This document shows positions 23,132-33,186 of a stretch of 64,000 nt of DNA, piece after piece. Source of the stretch: Deinandra increscens subsp. villosa (Eukaryota > Streptophyta > Magnoliopsida > Asterales > Asteraceae); the NCBI GenBank assembly GCA_039602395.1, contig JBCNJP010000020.1, positions 25,743,776 through 25,807,775 on the forward strand, in the 5' to 3' direction. Position 1 is the first letter of the stretch; each line of letters begins with the position of its first letter. A program made the position numbers and the translations under genes. The notes below the pieces were generated by a model that had not been told where the DNA came from, searched no databases, and was given only the letters and a program-made list of their open reading frames with translations.

Positions 23132-23219
23132 TAGCCGTTGGAGAAATCTATCCGTTGGCAAAATGTAGCCGTTGGGAAAAATATAGCCGTTGGAAGGAGT
23201 ATACGATATATATATATAT
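23132..23219 (+). promoter_or_regulatory. Promoter with three exact MSA motifs and a TATA box
   Basis: The minus strand matches YCYAACGGYYA exactly at 23132-23142, 23166-23176 and 23184-23194, with a weaker copy near 23150. A TATATATA run (23207-23219) follows and the ATG is at 23254. The layout copies that of the minus-strand accessory ORF. Confidence 0.5.
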
Positions 23220-23253
23220 CAGTACTGGTACACATAATGTTTATATATCGTCA

Positions 23254-23529
23254 ATGGCTAATCGTAGAAACAGTGCTTCTTCTTCTCGTTATCAGGAAAC
23301 TGAAGACGATGATCCATACAATATCTCATACGATGACTTTCTACGTATTTTGGAAGAACCAGTTTCTGGTGATGAAATGAATCCCATTGACGTTGATCTC
23401 ATTCCAGACAATAGCCGCCGTCAACGTGTTAACCCATACGGCGTATACCCGCAACCTCGTCCTCCGGTGAATCCACATCGTCCTCCGGTGAATCCACATC
23501 GTCCTCCGGTGAATCAACAAGGATGTTGA
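23254..23529 (+). CDS. Second accessory ORF of the MULE (91 aa), overlaps transposase end
   Basis: Starts MANRRNSASSSRYQETEDDD at the first ATG after a TATA box (about 35 bases). Acidic and hydrophilic, it reads ISYDDFLRILEEP and NPIDVDLIPDNSRRQRVNPYG, then three RPPVNPH repeats coded by a 21-base tandem repeat, and a stop. No family recognised. Its last 100 bases overlap, on the opposite strand, the 3' end of the transposase frame, and the same tandem repeat codes DSPEDDV there. The ORF may have been truncated when that junction formed. Real expression is uncertain. Confidence 0.45.
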   Translation: MANRRNSASSSRYQETEDDDPYNISYDDFLRILEEPVSGDEMNPIDVDLIPDNSRRQRVNPYGVYPQPRPPVNPHRPPVNPHRPPVNQQGC

Positions 23530-25366
23530 GGCCGGTGTGGGACATACCGCATAGGAGATCAGCCAACACGGGTATGTTATGCTCGTTCATCCGCTTGATC
23601 TTGCTGGTTGTGAAACTCCGACCGATATCATTTTTCTGACCATCGACGATTTCGTTAACACACGTTACAAACCGGTCCAGCGTGCAGTTGGTCGCGTCGT
23701 CGAGATCCATTTTCAACCTTGCGTGCTGGCTTTCTACCCGGTTTGTAGTGTAGTTACCGAAGTTACGTTTCGTATCGGTCCAGGCGGACACAAACTTCTC
23801 CCGGTGCGGTTCAAGCCATTGCTGGTTTAGGTACGACAGAACTTCTGAGTAAATAATGTAATGGTGTTATTAATGCATATGTAACGATATTAGTACTAAA
23901 CGGGGTTAGAGAAACATTACCTCTGTGATGCTGGGCGAGTTCTCGATATAGTAAGTCGTAATGAAGGTTGTAGTTTGTCACCGTGTTGGAGTTTATGAGT
24001 TTGCTCCACAGTTTCAAAAACCCCTTCCACCCATCCTTATCAAACCCTGTGTTGCAGTTTTTAAAGATGTTATTCTCTATATGCCATCTGCACAGGTTAC
24101 GCGTGGCATTGGGAAAAACATTGCCGCACGCTTTGACGAGGGCAAGGTCTCTGTCGGTGATGATTACGTTAGGCTCGAGGCGGTGGTCTCCAATTGTCTC
24201 TTTGAGGCGTTCCAACATCCAGGTGAAGTCTTCCTGACGCTCTTGGCTTATGAAGGCGCTGGCGACTAGAAATGAAATTCCGGTCGATGTCACGCCGACC
24301 ATTTGGACGTATGGAAACTTGTACACGTTCGTGTTGTACGTGGCGTCTATGCCCAGGAAATGCGGGAACGCCCTCCACAACTTGTAGGAGTGCTTATGGA
24401 CAAAGAACACGCCATCAACTCTATTCGTCCCCGGGGACGTTCGGTCATAGTAGATGTAACCACCTTTAGCAAGCAGGGAGAAGAATACCTGCATAGGGGT
24501 ATCACCGATCGTTTCTTCGCCTTTAATCTTAGCTAGGATGTTATAGAGCGTCCGCTTACTCGACAGGTTCTTGGGGTTGTTTTTCTTAATTTCCGTCAAG
24601 ATGTGACGAGGCCGGATCTTTTGGTTTTTCATCTGTCTCACATTACCAACCTCCTCGTCGTTAAACCTCATCGCCCTTGCATGGCCTTCCAGATTTTCCG
24701 ACGGCTCGTGGTTATGCTCATGGTTGACCACCTCTAATTTCCAACCGGCTAGAATTTTAATGTACGTACCTTTCAGCAAGAACGGACAGTCACATTTCTT
24801 ACTGCCCGTCTTTCTCTGCTGAGTACCCTTTGGTACGTATTTGCCACTACGATCACACCATATCGAGATTTTTGTATACTCTCCCGTAAGTGCGTGCGTT
24901 GAGCTACGTTTAGTTGATAGAACATAACCCTTTGGACAAGCTCGTTCAAAGGCCCAGTCAAACAGCTCTTTTTTTGATACGAAGATCTAAAATTATTAAA
25001 TAAGTATCATAATTGGAAGTGGTGATAATATACACATGGATTCCGATAATATGTATAAATCATAAAAATTAAATGACGAAAAACATGAATAGGTGGTACC
25101 TGGTCGGTTTCATAATACTCACGGTTGTTTTCGTCGTCGCCGTTGTTGTTGTTGTCGTCGTCTCCGCCGTTGTTATTGTCGTCGTCGTCGTCGTTATTGT
25201 TGTAATTACCAGAATAATTTCCTGCATAATTACCGACATAACTACCGGCGTCTCCTTCGTAAATTCCTCCGTAATTACCTCCATAATTATCACTTCCATC
25301 ATAACCGTCGGGGTTGTTGCTATCACCTCCGCTGCCTCCGTTAAATAATTCATCGAACCACGACAT
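23429..25366 (-). pseudogene. FAR1-related MULE transposase, 3 exons, C-terminus lost
   Basis: Exons 25366-25100, 24986-23921 and 23844-23429 join in frame with good splice sites (ETDQ|IFVSKK; QHHR-E-VLSYLNQ). Exon 1 is an Asn/Asp/Gly-rich tail. Exon 2 opens with a FAR1-type C2H2 DNA-binding domain (SIWCDRSGKY; KKCDCPFLL; NHEHNHE) and then the MULE transposase core, with D in FLGIDATYNTN and D in VIITDRDLALV; CRWHIENN follows. Exon 3 carries the third acidic residue in NYTTNRVESQHARLK. The usual C-terminal SWIM zinc finger is missing: the frame runs into a 21-base repeat and stops. DNA cutting residues are present, but loss of the SWIM end makes activity doubtful. TATA-like DNA lies near 25465 on the minus strand. 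Confidence 0.78.
23461..23518. repeat. 21-base tandem repeat, 2.8 copies
   Basis: Unit CCTCCGGTGAATCCACATCG plus T. It codes RPPVNPH on the plus strand and DSPEDDV on the minus strand, and is shared by the ends of two opposing ORFs. Confidence 0.85.
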
Positions 25367-25752
25367 CTCTTACGAATCTTATAGATTGAGAAAATGATTG
25401 TAGTATAAAACAGTGGACGATCGATCGATAATATGAAAATATACGATCGATCGATCGATATATATACGATTTAAATAGAATAATACATCACATCTAATGA
25501 ATTCAAAAGAAATCCAGAAACGATCGTTTGTTACAAAACGGCCCAAAGTTGAGGTCGTTTCATGCAAAACGATCGAAGGAATAAACATGATTTGATAGGT
25601 TTGCAGCTTTTGATGTCGACGTACAATTCCAAGGGGCCGTTTCATGTGAAACGATCGTTTCCATATCGTTTTGGATGAAACGATCGTATGCTTTGGGTGT
25701 TTTTAGTAAAAACCCTGGGTGTCTTTATAAGGACTCTTTTTATAAAGTTAAA

Positions 25753-25783
<31 letters not shown>

Positions 25784-25962
25784 TATACACACAAAACCGG
25801 TTCAAACTGGTTTGAGATCCCAAACCGGTTCGGTTTCTAACCGGAACCGGTTTCACAGGTTTCTCGAACTCGTGCTCAAAACCGGTTTGGCCCCATTTCA
25901 AACCGGTTTGGTTTTCAAACCGGTTTGGTTTTCAAACTGGTTTTTGCACCTCTACTCTTACG

Positions 25963-26617
25963 CATCCACTAACATATCAAATAAGTTCCAACCCAAAATA
26001 ATCATCGGTAATATGCATCTCTTGACAACCCATATGTCCATCTAATCTATTTCTTAATTTAGAGATAGCAGCGGACATGATTTAACATGCAAGGAGATCA
26101 CTGATATCCTTGCTATACCCATACACCACCAACATGATCACAAAAAACAATGTCATGAGAAACAAGCAAGAGGTTATCTTATCATGTAAGAAGAGAATGT
26201 AAACATCACTCTTTCTTAGATGCACCTCTTCATCCCATCTCCTTCTTTAGGAGATCAATTTTAGTTTTTGTTTACATCCCATCCCATCCCAAACTTGCAC
26301 TGCAAAAGGCATCGTTTGTCAAACAAGTAGTTGGTTACCAAACCAAACACATGGATATCCATGGGTGATTCTAAATATGTTATGTTACTCCTCCCAAGTC
26401 CCAATTAGAGAAGGAAGTTGTTAATGTTAGGCATCACATCTAAACCTGTGATTCAGAAGCATCACCGCCTCATACCAAAACAACATTACATATTATAAAA
26501 GATGCTTTATTCCTTTAGGTAACACAAAAAGCATGATCACAACCATTTCAAAAACAACAAAGATCCTTGCAAGCCCAAGTCTATTTTCTTTTATTTCATG
26601 CCCCACCAACTTCAATC
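25963..26617. other. Intergenic between hAT element and COQ9 3' end
   Basis: Includes the presumed COQ9 3' UTR near 26500-26617. The rest is unremarkable AT-rich DNA with no gene seen. Confidence 0.6.
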
Positions 26618-28434
26618 CTAAAAACCTTTCTTCTTTGTAAATCCCTGCCCTAACCCTGCCCCCACAGCTTCTGCAAAATATTTCACCTGAAAACAAAAAA
26701 CAACATTAACATTCCAACTCTATATAATATTTAAATCATGCTGTCACCAACTACAACAACCTCTTGATAGGTCTTCTTTAGATCAAAAGCGTCTCTCACT
26801 CTTTCATTTAAGAATGTCCACGTATCATCAAAATCTACAAACCAACACCACTATCATCAATCACTACTACTACCCACATACAGAAACCCAATATCCACTC
26901 TTTTGGCTTTCCAAGCTTAACAGAGGCTTAGGAAAAGAAAGAAACCTGTGGAGTTATCAGTTAGCATGTATATTTCTGTTGCCGAGTATATCCCACCAAC
27001 AACAGTGCGTTTTAGGTACCAGTCCACCCCACTTCCTTCATCATTTGAGGCATGCCAGAATTCATCAACCAGCATTGCTCGTTGTTTAAAGCTTGTTGAA
27101 ATATTTGATGGTTGCGCCTGTGCTCATAATCTCAATTATTATTATTTACTATGCTATGCTATGCTAGGGTTAGTCTATCTAACAACAACAGCATTAAATC
27201 CGTCTAACTATTATTAACCTACCTGAATGCTAAGAGCTTGAGGCCACTTTGATATGTATGGGGCTTGCATTTGTAAGCGGACTTTAATAAGCTTTGCAAT
27301 ACGCTCACTTGGTACTAAATCTTGTAACTGAAGCTCACCGGAATCGATTATGTCAATAAGTTTCTGCAAACACTCGTCCATAAAATACTGTAGAAAGGGG
27401 GGTGGAACGTTAGTTATAGGGGGTAAAATCAAGTAAGTAGTAAGTACTTACAGACCGTATATTTCGTTGAATAAGTATACTTAATGAGATAGCCAGGCAG
27501 CCAGGTGAAAGGAAAGTGGGGGGAGAAATAATACCTCTACTAGTGCACCTTCTTTTCGTGAAATAGCTCCAACAATGGAAGGGGAAACACCAATATCCCT
27601 AGCACCTGCAATCATGGCTGCTTCAGTCCATCCCGACCTAATCTGCAAAAAAAGGCCTTAATAATCATCATAATCAAGTTATAGTAATTCTACTAATTAA
27701 CAGCTAGCTCCTTCTAGGTTGTTTGTCTGATAACAAGCATAATAAATAACCGCCAATTCATCTTCCCTGCCTGCCTCCCTAGTGCAGAAATGATAGGATG
27801 GATTTTTCTTAAAGGAGGCATCTCAAGATTCTCTTAACAGTACTAAACTTGATAATAGTTAGTTAGTTAGTTATTGGACATTTATACATAAGATCCTATC
27901 CTATCCTATCCTAGAGGAGTTCCATCCTTATAGTAATAATGAATTAATCCCGCAATTTAACACTAAACCTAGCCAGGCATCGGAACTAATTAATTAATTA
28001 GAAAAGTAAGGGAGAGGCATATGATTCATTCAGATATGTAGTAATTCGTTCAACGAAATCAAAGTATAAGATACATTTACGTTACGTACGTACGTACGTA
28101 CCACGTGGTGGAGAGATGCGGCTAGCACTCGAGCTTGCTCCTCTTCGTAATTAGCCCTAGGTGGTGTTGTACTTGTTCCTCCGGATGAGGAGGAGGTATG
28201 AGTATCAGAACGGTTGCGGGCACTGAAATCATCATTGGAATTGGAATCGGAGGGATCAGGGGGGAAAGGGAAAGGGAAAGGGGAGGTCGCCGACGACAGA
28301 AAACGAAAACGAAAACCAGGCGTCGCGATTCGAATGGGAAGAAAGGGGGTCTGATTAGTAGCACAGGAGGAGGAGGAGGAGAAGAAGAATGAATAGCGAA
28401 GCAACCGTCTCGCTACGGATCGATGCATTTGCAT
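26618..28434 (-). CDS. COQ9: Ubiquinone biosynthesis protein COQ9, mitochondrial, 6 exons
   Basis: Exons 28434-28102, 27642-27535, 27387-27223, 27117-26946, 26834-26761 and 26686-26618 all splice in frame, giving about 306 residues, close to the usual plant length. COQ9 is a lipid-binding protein of the inner mitochondrial membrane that presents quinone intermediates to the hydroxylase COQ7. Family landmarks seen: EEEQARVLAASLHHV, GWTEAAMIAGARDIGVSPSIVGA, FMDECLQKLIDIIDSGEL, APYISKWPQALSIQ, DWYLKRTVVGGIYSATEIYMLTD, TWTFLNERVRDAFDLKKT and a final AEAVGAGLGQG. The start is chosen at MQMHRSVARRLLRYSFF, an Arg/Ser-rich presequence; an in-frame ATG at 28524 would add 30 residues. It looks intact. 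Confidence 0.9.
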
Positions 28435-28456
28435 TCGCAAGGAATGATGAACAACG

Positions 28457-28485
28457 GGGCGGGAGGGAGGGAGGGAGGGAGGGAG
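28457..28485 (+). other. G-rich tract with G-quadruplex potential at the COQ9 5' end
   Basis: GGGGC followed by six GGGA units on the strand opposite to COQ9 coding, immediately upstream of the preferred start. Four or more G3 runs with one-base loops meet the usual quadruplex pattern. Confidence 0.6.
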
Positions 28486-28524
28486 TAGTTGGATTTTTTT
28501 TGAGGGGTTTCTTGCTGCTTCCAC

Positions 28525-29263
28525 GATACCTTCTCAATTTCTCTCCTTTTTTATTTTTGTTTGGCAATTAAAAGAGCATTAACCCCACTCTCTCCATACA
28601 ATCGCCGAAACAACCAAATCCACAAGGTACACAAGTCCCCCAAACAGTCCACACAATCCCGAGCCTTTAACATTGAATGTTTCAACAATGAATTTGAAGT
28701 AAGTTGTGCTAATTTTTAAAGACCAATTTTGTAAAAATCATCAAACTCGAGTCAAATAAAGGGTGGTAAAAATTGATGTGTGCTCACAATTTGTTAAAAT
28801 CTGATTTCTAGCGTCACTCAAGTATGTTTATGTTGTGTTATCACTTGGTTATTATTATGTTACACATGAGGCTATTGTGCGGTGCAAATGGATGATAAAT
28901 CGAGACTTTAGATTGCGGTATAACACCCTATAGAATTAATATTTGAGCATACACTTTATGTACTTCTGATGGCTTCTTTGTCTTCACGATCTCTAAATCG
29001 AGCCAACAAGCATGCCTCCGATACAAATTGTTGATTATAAACACCATTGGGGAATCATAGAAAGAAGCAAAACAAATTACACTATTGTTCTCTCAAGAAT
29101 GAATTACAAACTCATGAGCTAATGAACTAAACAATAATTGAACAACATAATTAAGAGAATCTAGAATTCAGTTAACAAGAGTGATTAACAATACCTCCAA
29201 ATCAGCTTATAACAACTTGAGATTAGCCTTTTAATGATTTTCTGCTTTTATCTGCCACATTGG
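28525..29263. other. COQ9 upstream intergenic region
   Basis: Presumed COQ9 promoter next to 28525, then AT-rich spacer. No gene or repeat identified. Confidence 0.5.
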
Positions 29264-30184
29264 GGCTGTTTGGCAAGCACTTTATAGCCTCTTAATGGGT
29301 TTCACATCTGAATCGGTAAGACAATAGGGTGTTTGGTTGACCCTCTTAATGGAAAAACACATCTTTATACCCTCTTATTCGGTAAGCCTTATTACCAAAT
29401 CTGAACCATTTTTTTAAACAAAAAACCCAGCGTGCCCTTTACCCTCGTTCTTTTTTCTCCGCCTCCACCCAAAACCCTACACTTCCCCCACCGCTGCAAT
29501 CCCTCGATCCACCACTGCTGCTCCAGCTCTCCCACCTGCGACGACCTGCGACGACTTGCGCCGCCCTGCGCCGTCCGGCGCCACCCGCCCTGCGCCGCCC
29601 GCCGCCCCTGGACCTGCTCAGATCTGCGCCGCTGCATCTCCACCTTTCGGGTATGTTTTTTTATCCTCAAAATTCATGGTTTTTTTTTCAATTTCTGCAA
29701 ATGTGATATGTTACATGGATGATTAGGTAATCTATTGTGTTCCTAAACATCATTGATCATTTTTTTTACAAACTGTGGGTTGTTTATACAAACTGTGTAT
29801 TTTTTTTTCTTTTCTGTGTCAATGCTTGATTATTTGATATATTTGATGCTTGATTAGTTGATTTTGTGTGTAGATTTGATTCTTGATAGTAGATTGTTTA
29901 TGTGGTTTGTTAATTGAGCATAGCATCTTCTATATTTGATGCTTGATTAGTAGATTGTTTATGTGTTCTTCACAATATCGTGTGTAAATTGTTTGATGTG
30001 GTTCTTTAATTGATGGTAGATTGTACTAAATAACCTATAGGGGTAAAATAGTCATTCTGCACAACCCTTCAGAGGTCCAACTAAACAACACTTACTGGTT
30101 CAGCACTAACTGATTCAGTACCTCTTATACAATCAGAGTTCTTACTGATTCAGCACTTGATAATACAGATCTTGCCAAACAGTC
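29264..30184. mobile_element. Non-autonomous class II-like element, about 0.92 kb
   Basis: The ends GGCTGTTTGGCAAG and CTTGCCAAACAGTC are near-perfect inverted repeats, and CTGAATC(A/G)GTAAG recurs inside both ends. No target duplication is evident, so the superfamily is left open. The interior has a C-rich stretch (29440-29640), which explains an open but repetitive frame, and T-rich repeats (TTGATGCTTGATTAG). No protein is claimed. Confidence 0.5.
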
Positions 30185-30840
30185 TATGTACTTTCAGCAA
30201 CTTATCATTTATGTCCCAAACTTTAAGTAACTAGAAAAACCAAGTATAACTTGTAACATGAATTGACCATTTAACACATGACCAAAAGTCAAACCTGCTA
30301 CGTATTGTTGTTTGTCTAACATATGGATGTCTTCATTATTAAGCTGAATCATTATAAAGCAAAAACATAGTCTGATGAAGAACTGGTCTAGGGTTAGATG
30401 AATAACCGTCACAGGCTTAGATCGATACCCAACATTTCCCTTTAGGTCTAGCATTCGGTCAGTACTAATTATTATGATTTTAAACAATGTTAACTAACAA
30501 ATACTTAATGTTTAAAACTAATGTAAGGACATGAAGAAACTATAGGGCACTACAATTTTTATTTGAGTTTTGAAAACATGCCCTGACCAGACCAGTCAAT
30601 GGTATGGAATGATGAATGGAGCAACAGTCAAGACTATCTATATGATTAGAAAGTTGGTAGGTATCATGGATATGGGGAGAATACATATTATATATAATAC
30701 ACCAAGCAATAAATAATAACATGATATGTTTGTTTATATGTAGTTAACTCATAAATGGATGATGTTTAAGATAGACAACATGTTTGGTAGTTTGTCTGTC
30801 TGTCTGTCTATCTTGCACAGGCACAGAACAACAAGATAGA
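30185..30840. other. Intergenic, 3' side of PRXQ
   Basis: AT-rich spacer with a TGTCTGTC run near 30795; the presumed PRXQ 3' UTR lies next to 30840. No other gene seen. Confidence 0.55.
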
Positions 30841-32545
30841 TTAAAGACTCTGAAGCAACTTCAAAGTCTCATCAATGTGCTTCTCAGGCTGAAACTGGTT
30901 GTTATAGATAAGTTGAACAACTCCATTCTTGTCAAGAACATATGTCTGTCGCCCAGGCAGTGTACCAAAAAGATCAGACGGAACTCCCCACTCTTTTCTC
31001 ACTTTGTTACCTTCATCACTCAGCAACGTGAATGGCAGTCTATATTTCTTTGCAAAGGCCTATATATATATATAACACACGCTTCAATGATGTTAATATT
31101 AATACTACGCAACAGACTCATTGCACTGGTAAAGTTCTCCATTGGTTTCTTTTCTGTAACATGTATGTATATTCTTTTATAGAAAAAAAACACCAAAACA
31201 CGGCTCTGTTAATAATTTGGACCACAACAGAAGCATAATAAGCTGGGCTGATTTCTCACTTGGCATTGACATAAACTTCCATCATGAGAGAGTGGTGGTT
31301 ATAATACCTTGTGTGACGCTGCATCATCACCGCTGATCCCAACAACCTGGGCTCCGGCTTTCTTGAATTTTTCGTATGAGTCCCTGAATGCACAGGCCTG
31401 CGTATTATTGCATCAGAATATCATAATAATACCACCTTTTAGCTTCTCATAAAAAGGGAGATTATGCTATACCAGGGGGAATGGAAGCAGGAAATCGTTT
31501 CCAAATACTAATAGCTCTACTTGTACGCGTGGTGACATGATTTATTTATGATTTTTGATGAATCCCTCAACTCACTTTCATCATAACTGAACCGTTTGTA
31601 AGAATCATGAACTCATTTCTAAGTGAGGGTGTCCCGACTTACACTTGAAAATGTTTTCATTTAACTTATTATTATTATCATTTTTATGGCCGCTTTGATT
31701 AAGCAGCAGCTTCATTCTTAGTTTGGTCTTAAAAACTATGGGAAATTGAATTATTTCCTTAACCATTGTGTAAGTACATATAGAAAGACTGATATCGTTA
31801 TGGATGAAAAATTAGTGCATGGATATAGAAAACCCCAGTGCTCATTAATTCATTCCGAGAAAGGGCTATTATCAAGTATACTCTTTTTTAATTGAATTGA
31901 TTGATTGATATTATTTACAAAGATGTAATATACATACAGAAGGTTAAATAGGCAAGTGGGCAACAATAATGCAAAGAAGGAAGATACAATCAATCAATCA
32001 ATCAATTAGTATGAATTCAAAAAGGTAGTAGAAAAGAAAAGAAAAGAAAAGAAATAGAGGAGATACCTGTTTGGTGCAGCCGGGGGTTTCATCAGCCGGG
32101 TAGAAATAGAGGACAACAGGCTTGCCTTTGAATTTGGAGAGGCTCACGGTCTTGCCGTCTTGATCTTTCAGTGTGAAGGACGGGGGAGCAGACCCTTTGT
32201 TTACCTTAATTAATAATAATAATTAGCAGCCAGCCAGCCAGAAACACAATTAATTAATTAATCATCGAACAGCATGCATTTATTAGAGGTAAAAGAAGAA
32301 GATGAGTGGAATGTACTAACTACTACCTTAGCACAAACAACAACATTGACGGAGGAGGAGGTCTTGCTGCTGCTTATCAAAGAAGAAGAAGAACAGGTTG
32401 GGACGGAGGAGAGAGATAGGGTGAGGCCATGAAATTGGGATTTGAAATTCGAGGAGGCAATTGTGGTGTGTTTGGATTTGGGGGATTGGCTACACGTTGT
32501 ATGCAGCAAAGAAGGAAGAAGAAGGTGCTTACCCAAACAAGCCAT
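30841..32545 (-). CDS. PRXQ: Peroxiredoxin Q, chloroplast, 4 exons
   Basis: Exons 32545-32327, 32204-32067, 31397-31308 and 31059-30841 give 221 residues with clean splice sites; plant PrxQ proteins are about 215. The enzyme reduces hydrogen and alkyl peroxides in plastids with electrons from thioredoxin. Residues 1 to about 70 form a Ser/Thr-rich chloroplast transit peptide (MACLGKHLLLPSLL to SSVNVVVCAK). The thioredoxin-fold core follows: NKGSAPPSFTLKDQDGK, then DETPGCTKQACAF with peroxidatic Cys and resolving Cys four residues apart, the PrxQ hallmark. VVGISGDD, PFTLLSDEGNKVRK, WGVPSDLFG and PGRQTYVLDKNG are also present. Intact. A MULE sits 285 bases upstream of the ATG and may affect expression. 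Confidence 0.95.
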
Positions 32546-32829
32546 TTTACCTTTTCTTTTTAGTTCAACAATTGCTTGCTTGCCTGCTGCTGCTGCATAT
32601 GAATGAATGAATGAATGAATATGATGAGGAGCAATTAAAGAAAGATAGGGTGAGGTGAGGTGAGGCTAGGCTGGAACAACATATGTAAAGATTTCTTCGT
32701 TGACGTGGATGCATCTCATCCAAGTGAGATTCATGTTTGTCTCAAGATCCTACGGTTTCCATCACTTTGGAATTTCAAAAGAAAAAAAAAAAAGATTTAT
32801 ATTTGTTACCTATACAAACAAATAAAATA
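32546..32829 (-). promoter_or_regulatory. PRXQ proximal promoter and leader
   Basis: The only sequence between the PRXQ ATG and the MULE. It contains a (GAAT)n run near 32603-32620 and GGTGA repeats near 32650. No clear TATA box was picked out. Any more distal promoter now lies beyond 5.1 kb of inserted DNA. Confidence 0.5.
32821..32829. repeat. Target-site duplication, left copy
   Basis: AATAAAATA, identical to 37951-37959; nine bases as expected for a MULE. Confidence 0.9.
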
Positions 32830-33012
32830 GAGTTAATTACCATTTGAGTCCCTGTGGTTTCTGGATTTTAACCCTTTAAGTTCACTTTTACAATTATTAA
32901 CAAATCTTGCCTAACATTTTATTTCTGTTGCAATTTGAATCCCTGGTGCAAACGGTCGTCAAGTTGGACGTTAACCAGGCCCCCATGTGCAGCGCACATG
33001 AGGGTATAATGG
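32830..33012 (+). repeat. Left terminal inverted repeat of the MULE
   Basis: 183 bases; contains GTCCCTGTGGTTT and a palindromic ATGTGCAGCGCACAT near the inner end. Confidence 0.9.
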
Positions 33013-33186
33013 TAAAAAAATTGCAGAATATACAAAGTCACCCCCATTTCACCCTCATTTACACACACTTTAACCCCACACCCATCCGTGCGCTCTCTCT
33101 TCAACCTCCGATCGATTTTTCCTCCAAAAATCATCCGATTCCTCATGCAAATCACTTAAACCCTTTGAAAGATCAAACGGCTGAAG

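Larger units (their letters stand above)
21546..25736. mobile_element. Nested MULE, 4.2 kb, inside the hAT element
   Basis: Flanked by an exact 8-base duplication TTTTTATA (21538-21545 and 25737-25744). The ends are imperfect inverted repeats: GGGTCC...TTTTACTAAAAACACCCAAA on the left against GAGTCC...TTTTACTAAAAACACCCAAA on the right. Subterminal regions hold many AAACGATCGTTT palindromes on both sides. It encodes a FAR1-type transposase (minus) and two small ORFs, one on each strand. The duplication is one base shorter than the usual nine for MULEs, and the ends are diverged, so it is not very young. Confidence 0.72.
20897..25954. mobile_element. Deleted hAT element, interrupted by a nested MULE
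   Basis: Ends are TAGAGGTGCAAA on the left and its reverse complement TTTGCACCTCTA on the right. The eight flanking bases are CTCTTACT and CTCTTACG, seven of eight matching, as expected for hAT. Both subterminal regions (20920-21065 and 25790-25945) are packed with AAACCGGTTT-type motifs, a dense subterminal repeat layout typical of hAT transposase binding regions. Only the start of a BED-finger transposase remains (21261). Without the nested MULE the element is about 0.87 kb, so it could move only with transposase supplied elsewhere. Confidence 0.75.

Noticed and set aside
23254..23529. Plus-strand ORF considered as the missing C-terminus of the transposase
   Set aside because: It is on the other strand, has its own TATA box and lacks any SWIM motif.
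25069..25366. Several overlapping open frames on both strands
   Set aside because: They are shadows of the Asn/Asp/Gly-coding repeat of the transposase first exon.
29392..29722. Cys/Pro-rich open frames on both strands
   Set aside because: Driven by a C-rich low-complexity stretch inside a non-autonomous element; no family match or promoter.
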